From Lysobacterales bacterium (GTDB taxonomy: Bacteria > Pseudomonadota > Gammaproteobacteria > Xanthomonadales > SZUA-36): a stretch of 64,000 nt of DNA. The position numbers were made by a program, and so were the translations under genes. The DNA is taken from positions 22,819 through 86,818 of the forward strand of contig JANQPM010000119.1 of assembly GCA_028289465.1 (NCBI GenBank), read 5' to 3'. The first letter of the stretch is position 1, and the number at the start of each line of letters is the position of its first letter. The notes under the pieces were generated by a model. It made no database searches. It saw only the letters and a list, made by a program, of their open reading frames with translations, and had not been told where the DNA came from. Below are positions 32,901 to 40,443 of the stretch, piece after piece.

Positions 32901-33749
32901 CCGGGAGCGATCCAGGCGTTTATTCGACAGAGCCAGCGCTGGCAGCGGAAGCCGCGCTATGTGGTCCTGGTCGGTGGCGGTAATTTCGACTACCGGAATA
33001 TTCTGGGGACCGGAACCAACTGGGTGAGTCCGCTGATGTGGGGCGGCGTGAACGGTCTGTATGCCAGTGATACCCTGCTGGGTGATGTGGACGGTGACGG
33101 CGTGCCGGAAGTCGCGGTGGGGCGCGTACCGGCACAGAGTACGGCCGAGGTGCTGTCATATGTCGACAAGGCCGTGGCCTATGAGTCGAATGCGGTATCG
33201 CTGCCGACCCTGTTGCTGGCCGATAATGCGGACCAGGGTGGCGATTTCGGCTTCTCGACGGATGTGATCGGTCAGCAGGTATTCGGTCCATCCGAGCAAG
33301 TGCACCTGCAGCACGATGCAGCCGCGACCAAGGCCGATCTGCTAAATTATTTGGATAGCGGCATCAGGCTGCTGAACTACGTGGGTCACGGCGGCATCGA
33401 CCGGCTGACCAGCGAAGGCGTGCTGCTGAACCGGGATGCGGACGGTCTGAACAACGGACATACGCCGGTATTCGTCGGTTTGTCATGCATCATTAATAAC
33501 TTCTCGGTACCGGCATTTGAGAGCCTCGGTACGCGGCTGGTAAACCGTGCCGGCGGCGGTATGGTCGCAGCCTGGGCCGCGTCGGGCGAATCGTTCAACG
33601 GGTCGGCAACGCGTCTCGGAATCCGTTTCCACGAAGAGTACACAGTGCGACCGCGGCTCGGCGATGCGATCGTCCATGCATTCAAGCAGGAGCCGGTGCT
33701 GTCATCGGTTTATACTTTGTTGGGTGACCCCGCCTTAGTGGTTCAGTGA
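29901..33749 (+). CDS. Secreted gingipain-like C25 cysteine peptidase with adhesion-type N-terminal domains
   Basis: The protein has 1,282 residues. A long signal peptide ends near residue 50 (LAVLLATCFASGAMAS). Beta-rich domains follow, including an acidic calcium-type segment (SVDADADGQPTSAADGDGAD) with a GEVED-like region (SGWMDLDCNGTFEAGERA), then an FnIII-like stretch (FSWLTASETDVAAFRVERR). The C-terminal third is a C25 domain: YVVLVGGGNFDYR, the acidic DVDGDGVPEVAVGRVPA, catalytic-type His1163 in NYVGHGG and Cys1196 in GLSCIINNF. It ends LLGDPALVVQ, as C25 domains do, without a PEP-CTERM or type IX sorting tail. ATG 29901 is chosen over GTG 29871 because AAAGAGGTGA lies just before it. 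It may process surface proteins or matrix. Confidence 0.87.
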   Translation: MIRRRLAVSNTAACWLKRGSRILEPRISRWSGAVLAVLLATCFASGAMASITPIATTTADSAGEASSTVTVARPAGVVAGDVLVASLVLESNGESVNVPSGWTLVGETDVHFAMAVMYRIAGASEPANYTFTFSDDAENIGSITAYRGVDNTNPIGATAVDTNGGTSMLVMSSLTTTTSNAYVVRSVASDNNAGYTPPAGYTERVDTDSGGSLSHGYADREMATAGATGTETYTYGQSQPFIGISLVLNCAPTADWDDAPNSYGTLESANGPRHTTSASLFIGSSVDADADGQPTSAADGDGADDDGATFAAIGPGNAAASGVTNTYALSVEVTNSTGGDAMLSGWMDLDCNGTFEAGERATGCFKSAGASNCSPTDSRGAVIPTGATPSSGKGVLYWDGGNAGAPLISQILADNTCANDTNGNPVTFARLRLTTDASFFSLSSPSPLGSAGDGEVEGFQVPIAASTTPAVIGEVQAQAFQDGTVFSWLTASETDVAAFRVERRTAAGDWQVVHSEPWLPALLSLQGGRYQVRDATAVAGQRYHYRVIEQSGDGRRQSYGPYTVTVGEQTGKAVLTNGYRSEARWDIDRTAALAEARELAARRPFKDQIQTLGKDSGIQLRSVAVSRPKQLKLRVQASGLYALPLSTLANEFGFSARTVRSWQRRGLLSLQTGGQEVAWRADSKGTLYFYGEAIDSLFSEERTYWLTRQRRGLKMKTLTVHRGRPVNESFIASRHDEQDNFAFLSATGDPRSDYWFREALNTTAANRTKVFEVAAPGANSADGSLSLNLWGGFDATHVVDVKVNGEAAGTVRFRGRRSHQASLGLPASAFGGETLSVELTLQDSPGRGFDFILLDSFDLDYRRSYRADQGTLRYSAEADTKVVGFTSRVIRTLDITDPRRPAWVKGGARWKQKTGEYAFRGKLPLGEYLSTDQLLSPSQIIADVPSTLKAGNNRADYVIITHAALRDGAEALADYRSRDLRTLVVDVQDIYDEFAHGLADPGAIQAFIRQSQRWQRKPRYVVLVGGGNFDYRNILGTGTNWVSPLMWGGVNGLYASDTLLGDVDGDGVPEVAVGRVPAQSTAEVLSYVDKAVAYESNAVSLPTLLLADNADQGGDFGFSTDVIGQQVFGPSEQVHLQHDAAATKADLLNYLDSGIRLLNYVGHGGIDRLTSEGVLLNRDADGLNNGHTPVFVGLSCIINNFSVPAFESLGTRLVNRAGGGMVAAWAASGESFNGSATRLGIRFHEEYTVRPRLGDAIVHAFKQEPVLSSVYTLLGDPALVVQ

Positions 33750-33803
33750 CCGCTTAAGGCTTCTTGCACCCTGTTGGGGCAAACTGCTTTGTGCTGTCTT
33801 TTC

Positions 33804-33872
33804 CTGTAGGAGCGCCTTTAGGCGCGAAACCGGCTCTTATCCAGGAATTTCGCGCCTAGAAGCGCTCCTACG
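33804..33872. repeat. REP-type inverted pair (REPIN-like palindrome)
   Basis: The two arms, GTAGGAGCGCCTTTAGGCGC followed by GAAA (33806-33829) and its inverse (33848-33871), match at 22 of 24 positions around an 18-base spacer. GTAGGAGCG-type palindromes are typical REP elements of Pseudomonas, Xanthomonas and other Gammaproteobacteria. It lies between two convergent genes, a usual REP location, and may also stop transcription from both sides. A 19-base identical half copy occurs at 40152-40170. Confidence 0.85.
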
Positions 33873-33888
33873 GCGGCGGGCCACAGAT

Positions 33889-34776
33889 TCAATCTTCCAA
33901 TTCGTCGACGGTTTTCGGCCAGTCGTTTTTCAGCAGGCGCGATAGTGCGCGATCGGCCAGCAGCCGGCCCTCGTTCTGGCAATGGGCGCAGTAGTTGGTT
34001 TCATTTGATTTATAGCGGATGCGTTGTATCGGTTTGCCGCAGTCGATGCAGGGTTGCCGGTATTTCCCGTGAACGGCCATGCCGGGTCGGAATGCGGTCA
34101 CTTTGTCCGGAAAGCGGTCACCGGCTTCTTCGCGCAGGCGCTGTGTCCACTCGGCAATCACGCTTTGCGCCGCCTGGTAGAGCCGTTTGATCTCTTTTGC
34201 TTGCAATCGCTGGCTTTGCCGCATCGGAGACAGACGCGCACGAAACAGTATTTCATCGGAGTACGCGTTGCCGATGCCGCGAATAATTCGCTGGTCGGTC
34301 AGCGCTCGTTTCAGCGTGTGGTTGTTTTGCGTCATGGCGCGCCGGAATTCGTCGGCTGAACACGCCAGGACTTCCAGTCCGGCGGGTAGTTGGGAATCGA
34401 GGTCCGCCGATTTCAGCACATGCAATGACGCCCCCCGCTTGCTGCCGGCTTCGGTCAACACCAGGCTGCCGCTGGAAAAGTCAAATACAGCCAGCGGGCC
34501 TTTCGGGCCTGGCTGCGGGGGCTTGCTGGTCCGCCATTTCAGACGTCCGGCAATCATCAGATGCAGCACCAGCCAGAGTTCGTTATCCAGGCCGATTGCA
34601 ATGCGCTTGGCCAGCCGGCGGACCGCCGTGACTGTCCGGCCTTCGGCGCTGCTGATCGCCGGGTCGACGGTACGCAGCAGAAACGGGCTGCCGAGGCGTA
34701 CCGCGGTCAGCCGGGCGCCGACGATACGTTGTTCCAACGCTTCCCGGTAAACGGTGATATCGGGTTGTTCGGGCAT
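33889..34776 (-). CDS. Fpg/Nei-family DNA glycosylase
   Basis: The 295-residue base-excision repair enzyme removes oxidised bases and cuts the abasic site. After Met removal the N terminus is PEQPDITVY, with the catalytic proline and the following glutamate. GIGNAYSDEILFRARLSP is the helix-two-turn-helix, and the C-terminal zinc finger has CIDCGKPIQRIRYKSNETNY followed by CAHC. About 25 residues (ADRALSRLLKNDWPKTVDEL) extend past the zinc finger. The frame is open upstream to 34968, but the conserved MPEQPD start at 34776 is clear. It may be a paralogue of MutM rather than MutM itself (the usual MPELPEVE start is changed), so no symbol is given. Confidence 0.88.
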   Translation of the reverse strand: MPEQPDITVYREALEQRIVGARLTAVRLGSPFLLRTVDPAISSAEGRTVTAVRRLAKRIAIGLDNELWLVLHLMIAGRLKWRTSKPPQPGPKGPLAVFDFSSGSLVLTEAGSKRGASLHVLKSADLDSQLPAGLEVLACSADEFRRAMTQNNHTLKRALTDQRIIRGIGNAYSDEILFRARLSPMRQSQRLQAKEIKRLYQAAQSVIAEWTQRLREEAGDRFPDKVTAFRPGMAVHGKYRQPCIDCGKPIQRIRYKSNETNYCAHCQNEGRLLADRALSRLLKNDWPKTVDELED

Positions 34777-34855
34777 GTTCTTGCCGCGGTGATCCGCTTG
34801 TCGGCAGCAGTTTACCCTAACCGCGGGCCAGTCGGTCCCGGCCCGCGATTGCCGC

Positions 34856-37399
34856 TTAGTTGAGGTTGGTACGGTCGACCAGTTGGCTGAAGAACAACGC
34901 ATTGGCCAGCAGACGCTGTGTACCCCACCAGTAGCCCCGAAAGCTGGGGTTGTTCGCAATACGGACAATCAGACCGGCGCCGTGCCTTTCGGCGATCACC
35001 GCCGGTTGGCCTTTGACTTCGTCCAGCCGGTCTTCGCCGATAAAGCCGGATAGCAGCGGTTCCGCGTGGTAGGCCACGACAGTGGCGTAGGCGTTTTCCG
35101 ACGGTTCAAGCAATACAGTGCCGTTACGGAACAGCGGCAGTTCCTTGCGCTGAAATCCGAAACCCAGCGGATGGCTGAGGTCGATATCGCTGCGCACGAT
35201 GGCGCCGCCGATCACGCGCTGCGCCTGATCGTTTTCGAACTCGCCATAGGGCCGCCGCTGGCTGTCTTCCTGCTGTTCGTCATCCACCGCTGCTTCGTGC
35301 TCGTCTTTCTGCGTTTTGGGCGCGTACAGCGATTCCGCCCAGACCGCGGCATTTTTAGTTGCGATCAACACGCCGCCCTGATTGATCCACTGTTCGATCT
35401 TCGGCCGCAGTTTCGAGCCCGCAGCTTCATATGCGCCATTGACCATGATCAGATGGGTGTAATCGTTCAGCGGCAGACTTCGAAGCTGTCGGCCTTCGAC
35501 CATCACTGGCGGCAGTCCGATGCGGGTGTCCAGAAAGTGCCAGATTTCGCCGGCTTCGTAGCCGTTTACGCCGTTCCCGACCCACAGCAGAGGTCTGACC
35601 GGTTCAAGCGCGCGTACTTTGTTTGAGCCGAGGTCGCGCCCGGTGGCTGTCAGTCCGGTGGAGATGCCATGTACCTCGATGCGATGGGTTTCGCTGGCCT
35701 GTCGCAGAATCTCATAAGCCCGGTCCAGTTCCGCGTCGGTCATTCGGCCGGTGGGTACGATCAGGCCGCCGCGTTTCAGACGCAGCGATCCCTGCGGGGT
35801 TTTCAGGTCCAGATCAACTTTGCTGGCCCGTACCGGGATTTCAGCGCGCAGCAGCGTTGTCAGTACCGCGGCGGTGGCCTGGTCCTCCCAGCGCAGTGCC
35901 CAGCCGACCAGGCCCTCGGGGTCGGGAACCCCGGCAATCCTCGGAGCTGCACTGCTGCCGGTCGACGGCGCCCGGCCGACTGCCGCGTAGGGCAGGTTGA
36001 ACGCCAGGGGCAGGGTCCAGGTGGATACATCGTAGAAGGTCTCATCGACGAATTCGGTACGGGTTTCCATCAGCGCCTGAAGCAGGCCGTACTGGTCCTG
36101 TGCGTTGGAAATAAACCAGGATTTCCCGGCCGGGAATTCGGTGCCGTCCGTGGTGACGCTTTTGCTTAGCGGAGCAGCTTCGATCTGGTGCAGCCGCAGA
36201 ATCTCAAGGAAGGCCTGCATCCTGGTCGGGTCGTTGTCGTCGCCGACCAGCCAGCCGGCGTTGCGGTCGCGGCTGCGGCGCTGATTCATCTGCCGGTCAA
36301 AGCTCTGCTGGTAGGCATGCAGGCGATCTTTGAGCGACCACGCACCGCGCAGGGTGGACAAGGAGGTCGTCAAGTGGTTTTCTACCGCAAGCTTAAACGG
36401 CAGCGGTCCATTGGGCGTATCCATCAGGTGTCCGCGGGCCGAGGGCTGTTCGAACAGAATGCCGATGCTGCCGTTGATGTCCGGATAGGTTGAGCCCTTG
36501 CCATAGTAATAATCGTCGAATCGCTCTTCGGTGAAATAAAGCTGTCCGGTCCGGTCCAGGGCGGCCGCGTGAAATTCGGCCAGTGCATCGGTCAATTCGA
36601 AGTTCAACTTTGGTGTCAGCGGATTTTCCCGTTCCGGAACGCCCGGCTGGAAGAAGTAGTTTTCATTGCTGCCCTGCTCGTGAAAGTCCGTCAGCACATG
36701 CGGCCGCCAGTGGTGGTACTGCGGAATACGTGCACGCGACTCCGGGTGTTGCAGCAGCAGCCAGTCGCGATTCAGGTCATACCAGTAGTGGTTGGTTCTG
36801 CCGCGCGGCCAGGCCTCATTGTGTTCGCGGTTACGCGGATCGTCGATCACATGTTTGCTTTTATGCGAGTTTACCCAGCTCGCAAAGCGGTTCAGGCCGT
36901 CAGGGTTGATGCTGGGTTCGATCAGAATGATAGTGTTGTCGAGCAGGGTCTGCACCCATGGGTCCTGGCTGGCCGCGAGGTAGTAGGCGAACAGCAGGCT
37001 GGCATTGCTGCCGCTGGCCTCGTTGCCGTGCACGCTGTAGCCCATCCACAGTACCAGTGGTCCTTCGCTGCCCTGGGATTGCAGGTGGCGCTGTCTGAGT
37101 GATTCCAGCCGAGTCTGGTTTTCGGCCGAGGTGACCGTCATCAGAACCAGTGGCCGCCGCTCGTGCGTGTGGCCGGTGATCTGCATGGAAAAGCGCGGTG
37201 ATTGCTGCGCCAGGATTTCCATATACCGGACCAACTGGTCGTGGCGTACGTGCCAGTCGCCGACCTCCCAGCCGAGGACCGATTCCGGAGTGGGGATGGC
37301 CGGATTCAGCGCCGCGTTCTCAGGCAGATATTCGGCGCTTGATTTGGCGGCAGCCGCCGTGGCGAAAAATAAACTTAACAAAACGACAATGCAGCGCAT
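34856..37399 (-). CDS. Secreted M14-family zinc carboxypeptidase-like protein
   Basis: This is an 847-residue periplasmic or secreted protein. The signal peptide MRCIVVLLSLFFATAAAAKS fixes the start at 37399 rather than further upstream. The M14 domain carries the zinc-binding HxxE in YSVHGNEASGSN, the substrate loop EPSINPDGLNRF and the third ligand in LTDFHEQGSNENYF. The C-terminal half (from about residue 500) looks like a glutamine-amidotransferase-like fold used in this M14 subfamily (HLIMVNGAYEAAGSKLRPKI, GGVLIATKNAAVW). A possible role is cleavage of C-terminal residues of proteins or peptidoglycan peptides. It is divergent from the sorbosone-dehydrogenase-like gene. Confidence 0.88.
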   Translation of the reverse strand: MRCIVVLLSLFFATAAAAKSSAEYLPENAALNPAIPTPESVLGWEVGDWHVRHDQLVRYMEILAQQSPRFSMQITGHTHERRPLVLMTVTSAENQTRLESLRQRHLQSQGSEGPLVLWMGYSVHGNEASGSNASLLFAYYLAASQDPWVQTLLDNTIILIEPSINPDGLNRFASWVNSHKSKHVIDDPRNREHNEAWPRGRTNHYWYDLNRDWLLLQHPESRARIPQYHHWRPHVLTDFHEQGSNENYFFQPGVPERENPLTPKLNFELTDALAEFHAAALDRTGQLYFTEERFDDYYYGKGSTYPDINGSIGILFEQPSARGHLMDTPNGPLPFKLAVENHLTTSLSTLRGAWSLKDRLHAYQQSFDRQMNQRRSRDRNAGWLVGDDNDPTRMQAFLEILRLHQIEAAPLSKSVTTDGTEFPAGKSWFISNAQDQYGLLQALMETRTEFVDETFYDVSTWTLPLAFNLPYAAVGRAPSTGSSAAPRIAGVPDPEGLVGWALRWEDQATAAVLTTLLRAEIPVRASKVDLDLKTPQGSLRLKRGGLIVPTGRMTDAELDRAYEILRQASETHRIEVHGISTGLTATGRDLGSNKVRALEPVRPLLWVGNGVNGYEAGEIWHFLDTRIGLPPVMVEGRQLRSLPLNDYTHLIMVNGAYEAAGSKLRPKIEQWINQGGVLIATKNAAVWAESLYAPKTQKDEHEAAVDDEQQEDSQRRPYGEFENDQAQRVIGGAIVRSDIDLSHPLGFGFQRKELPLFRNGTVLLEPSENAYATVVAYHAEPLLSGFIGEDRLDEVKGQPAVIAERHGAGLIVRIANNPSFRGYWWGTQRLLANALFFSQLVDRTNLN

Positions 37400-37538
37400 G
37401 GGTGTTTTCCAATCTTCTACGGACAAACAAATGCGCGTATTGTAGCCCAGCGGTACAATGAATGCCTGGTAAAGTGATTTCGGCATGATCCTTTGCGTTC
37501 AGCCGGTCAGAAAAAACAGTGAAAGCAGGACTTCATAG

Positions 37539-38642
37539 ATGAATCACCGAAACAGCATGCTATTCGTACTGACCTTGTGTTGCTCGATCGCGGCCTGCGC
37601 CGACGAGTCAAAACTGGATACCATTCGCCTTCCTGACGGATTTTCTATTTCCGTCTATCATGACGGTATCGACGATGCGCGTCAGATGGCTTTAGGCACT
37701 GAGGGTACGCTGTTTGTCGGCAACCGCAGAAAAGACAAGGTTTATGCGTTGCGCGATGAAGACCGGGATCATGTGGCCGACAAGATATACGTTATCGATG
37801 ACGGATTGGCCATGCCGTCAGGGCTTGCGTTTCGGGATGGTGCGCTCTATGTTGCCGCGCTGAACCGTATCCTGCGCTACGACGATATCGAAAACCGGCT
37901 GTCGAATCCGCCGGAACCGGTGGTGGTCAGCGACGCATTCCCGTCGGACACCCATCACGGTTGGAAATATCTCGGCTTCGGCCCGGACGGCAAGCTCTAT
38001 GTGCCGGTCGGTGCGCCGTGCAATATCTGTGACCAGCCGGAGTATATGAAGATCAGGCGCATGAATCCGGACGGCAGCGAGCTGGAAGACTATGCGTTGG
38101 GGGTGCGCAACAGTGTCGGCATGGCATGGCATCCGCAAACCGGTGAGCTGTGGTTTACCGACAACGGGCGCGACTGGCTGGGTGACGATCTGCCATCCTG
38201 CGAATTGAATCATGCGCCTCGCCAGGGCATGCATTTCGGCTACCCTTATTGTCACCAGGGCGATTTGCCCGACCCGGAGTTCGGCCGTGGCCGGGACTGC
38301 GCGGATTACGTCGCACCTGCGGTGAATCTGGGTCCGCATGTCGCACCGCTGGGTCTGAAGTTCTACGCCGGCGATATGTTCCCTAAGGCCTACCACAATC
38401 AGTTGTTTATTGCTGAACACGGTTCCTGGAACCGCAGTGAAAAAATCGGCTACCGCATCAAGCTGGTGACCTTCAACACGGACGGCAGTGTGCGCGATCA
38501 GCAGGTGTTTGCTGAAGGATGGCTGCAGGGCGAAGAGGCCTGGGGGCGGCCCAATGACCTGCTGGTCATGCCGGACGGTTCAATGTTGGTTTCCGATGAC
38601 GGCGCCGATGCGATATATCGAATTACCTATAGCGGAGAATAG
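37539..38642 (+). CDS. Sorbosone/glucose-dehydrogenase-like beta-propeller lipoprotein
   Basis: The 367-residue protein has a lipoprotein signal (LTLCCSIAACADES; lipobox Cys near residue 20). The six-bladed PQQ-dependent sugar dehydrogenase fold is seen in LPDGFSISVYHDGIDDARQM, HHGWKYLGFGPDGKLYVPVG (conserved His), ALGVRNSVGMAWHPQTGELW and FIAEHGSWNRS. Relatives oxidise aldoses or L-sorbosone in the periplasm with PQQ; no PQQ synthesis genes are in the window, so cofactor and substrate are uncertain. The next gene starts 3 bases downstream. Confidence 0.85.
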   Translation: MNHRNSMLFVLTLCCSIAACADESKLDTIRLPDGFSISVYHDGIDDARQMALGTEGTLFVGNRRKDKVYALRDEDRDHVADKIYVIDDGLAMPSGLAFRDGALYVAALNRILRYDDIENRLSNPPEPVVVSDAFPSDTHHGWKYLGFGPDGKLYVPVGAPCNICDQPEYMKIRRMNPDGSELEDYALGVRNSVGMAWHPQTGELWFTDNGRDWLGDDLPSCELNHAPRQGMHFGYPYCHQGDLPDPEFGRGRDCADYVAPAVNLGPHVAPLGLKFYAGDMFPKAYHNQLFIAEHGSWNRSEKIGYRIKLVTFNTDGSVRDQQVFAEGWLQGEEAWGRPNDLLVMPDGSMLVSDDGADAIYRITYSGE

Positions 38643-38645
38643 GCG

Positions 38646-39278
38646 GTGAAACTGTATTCAAACGATCTGCAGGATGGCATGCCTATCGACCCTCGGTTTG
38701 CATTCGGCCGTATGGACAGGGCTAATCATATGGCACTGTCAGACAACCGGAATCCGCATCTGGCGTGGCGGGATGCACCCGCAGCAACCGAGTCTTTCGC
38801 GCTGCTGTGCATGGATCCCGATGTGCCTGCCACGGCCGGCGATGTGAATCAAGAAGGCAAGCTACTGCCGGTGGATATGCCGCGCTGCGATTTCTGCCAT
38901 TGGGCCTTGGTCGACATACCGCCGGGTTTGACCGAAATAGAAGCCGGTAGCTGCAGCCACGGAGTGACTGCCGGCGGCAAGTCCAACCCTGCAGGGCCGG
39001 CCGGCAGCCGGCAGGGCATCAACGACTACACCGGCTTTATGGCCGGTTCGGATATGGCTGGCGACTACTACGGCTATGATGGTCCGTGCCCGCCGTGGAA
39101 CGATCTGCGATTGCACCATTACATCTTCACCCTGTATGCGTTGGATGTGCCGGGCCTGGATCTGGCCGATGGTTTCACCGGCCATGATGTGATCGCGGCG
39201 CTTCAGGGACGTGTGCTGGCCAAGGCCAGCATCGTTGGCACCTATACTCTGAATCCCGACGTTTCCGATAGCGTCTGA
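38646..39278 (+). CDS. YbhB/YbcL-type PEBP-family protein
   Basis: The 210-residue protein is of the phosphatidylethanolamine-binding (Raf-kinase-inhibitor-like) family. LCMDPDVPA corresponds to the D-P-D-A/V-P ligand-site motif, CHWALVDIPPG to the conserved H-W strand, and YDGPCPPWNDLRLHHYIFTLYALD to the G-P-x-P-P...H-Y-x-F family signature. No signal peptide is visible. GTG 38646 is the start, 3 bases after the preceding gene. The function of bacterial members is not settled. Confidence 0.9.
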   Translation: MKLYSNDLQDGMPIDPRFAFGRMDRANHMALSDNRNPHLAWRDAPAATESFALLCMDPDVPATAGDVNQEGKLLPVDMPRCDFCHWALVDIPPGLTEIEAGSCSHGVTAGGKSNPAGPAGSRQGINDYTGFMAGSDMAGDYYGYDGPCPPWNDLRLHHYIFTLYALDVPGLDLADGFTGHDVIAALQGRVLAKASIVGTYTLNPDVSDSV

Positions 39279-39299
39279 TTCGGCGGCCCGGGGCTTTCA

Positions 39300-40091
39300 A
39301 TGACCTTGCTTCAACTGCTGGTTCTGGCGCTGATCCAGGGTCTGACCGAATTCTTGCCGGTTTCGAGTTCCGCCCATCTGATTCTCGGGAGCCGGGCTTT
39401 CGGCTGGCCTGATCAGGGCCTGGCCTTCGATGTCGCGACACACCTCGGCACGCTGCTGGCGGTACTGTGGTATTTTCGGCGCGATCTGGCGGCGATGGGT
39501 TCGGCCGTGCTGTCCGCGCGGCACGGGGATGCGCAATCCCGCCGGCTGGCCTGGCTGCTGGTTCTGGCCAGTATTCCGGCACTGGTGGTCGGGGCGCTGG
39601 CGGCGGACTGGGTTGAAGCCGGCCTACGCAGTCCGGTGGTGATTGCAGTCGCAACCATCTTGTTTGGAATCGTGCTGTGGCTGGCCGACCGGTATGGTGC
39701 CCGGCGCTGGGAAGTGAGCGATATCGGACTGCGCCCGGCGCTGCTGATCGGCCTGGCCCAGGTATTGGCACTGATTCCGGGAACGTCGCGTTCCGGGATT
39801 ACCATTACCGCCGGCCGTGCACTGGGCTTGAAGGCGCCGGCTGCCGCACGGTTTTCCTTTTTATTGTCGATTCCGATTATCGCGGCGGCCGGCGGGCACG
39901 GTCTGTTGCGGGTGCTTCAGGGAGACGCCGGTATCGCTTTGCAGCCTTTCCTTTTGGCCGCGGCAATTTCCGCGCTTACCGCGTTGGCCTGTATTCATGT
40001 GTTCCTGCAACTGCTGGAACGCATCGGCCTGACGCCGTTTGTGATCTATCGGCTGCTGCTTGGCACGGTATTGCTCTGGCTGGTGCTGTAG
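39300..40091 (+). CDS. uppP: Undecaprenyl-diphosphatase UppP (BacA)
   Basis: This 263-residue membrane enzyme hydrolyses undecaprenyl diphosphate to the monophosphate, recycling the carrier used for peptidoglycan and for the polysaccharide of this locus. The two active-site stretches are clear: QGLTEFLPVSSSAHL (Glu17, Ser/His near 22-26) and IPGTSRSGITITAG around residues 160-172. Length and eight hydrophobic segments are usual. The stop is followed by a 350-base regulatory gap before glnA. Bacitracin resistance is a known effect of extra copies in other bacteria. Confidence 0.95.
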   Translation: MTLLQLLVLALIQGLTEFLPVSSSAHLILGSRAFGWPDQGLAFDVATHLGTLLAVLWYFRRDLAAMGSAVLSARHGDAQSRRLAWLLVLASIPALVVGALAADWVEAGLRSPVVIAVATILFGIVLWLADRYGARRWEVSDIGLRPALLIGLAQVLALIPGTSRSGITITAGRALGLKAPAAARFSFLLSIPIIAAAGGHGLLRVLQGDAGIALQPFLLAAAISALTALACIHVFLQLLERIGLTPFVIYRLLLGTVLLWLVL

Positions 40092-40151
40092 CGCGGCCGC
40101 CGCACAGAAAACGGCATTCAGCGTAAGCCGTGCGCCCATGTCTTTGTTGCG

Positions 40152-40170
40152 CCTGTAGGAGCGCCTTTAG
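40152..40170 (+). repeat. Half REP element
   Basis: CCTGTAGGAGCGCCTTTAG is identical to 33803-33821, the left end of the REP palindrome downstream of the C25 gene, but the second arm is missing. It appears to be a truncated copy. Confidence 0.75.
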
Positions 40171-40234
40171 CAGTCGGCACAATGTACACTGGGCGGTTCT
40201 TATGCACAAAAATAGAGCGATTTCATATCCGTTG

Positions 40235-40251
40235 TGTGCCATAATTGTGCA
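40235..40251 (+). promoter_or_regulatory. Possible NtrC-binding site
   Basis: TGTGCCATAATTGTGCA resembles the NtrC consensus TGCACC-N5-GGTGCA: the right half matches at six of seven positions and the left half is weaker. It lies about 145 bases upstream of the sigma-54 promoter, a usual enhancer distance. Another TGCAC half site is at 40203. Confidence 0.4.
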
Positions 40252-40381
40252 CGACGGCCTGGACAGGTCGCGGTGATCGATACGGTAACCTTAAAGGTCG
40301 TTTTCTGCAGCTAATTTCGATTTAAAAGTTGATAATTGCAGTCTTTTTCAGAGTAACAGAACGGACCGGTGTGCGTACGGT

Positions 40382-40398
40382 TGGCATGAGTTGTGCAT
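40382..40398 (+). promoter_or_regulatory. Sigma-54 promoter of glnA
   Basis: TGGCATGAGTTGTGCAT has the invariant GG (40383-40384) and GC (40395-40396) at exactly the spacing required for -24/-12 recognition by RpoN. Transcription would start near 40408, some 36 bases before the glnA start codon. It matches glnA promoters activated by NtrC, and a complete ntrB-ntrC pair lies downstream. Confidence 0.85.
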
Positions 40399-40443
40399 AG
40401 TTTTAGTGTTTCATTATTTCGCAATCCGTAAGTGAGGAATTCC

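Larger units (their letters stand above)
40092..40443 (+). promoter_or_regulatory. Regulatory gap upstream of glnA
   Basis: No gene is present in these 352 bases. They contain a half REP element (40152-40170), several GTGC/GCAC half sites such as TGTGCCATAATTGTGCA (40235-40251), and the sigma-54 promoter. The spacing of about 130-150 bases between the GTGC-rich sites and the promoter is typical for NtrC enhancers. Confidence 0.6.

Noticed and set aside
29901..33749. PEP-CTERM/exosortase substrate
   Set aside because: The C terminus ends in LLGDPALVVQ without the PEP motif, membrane helix and basic tail, and no exosortase gene is in the window.
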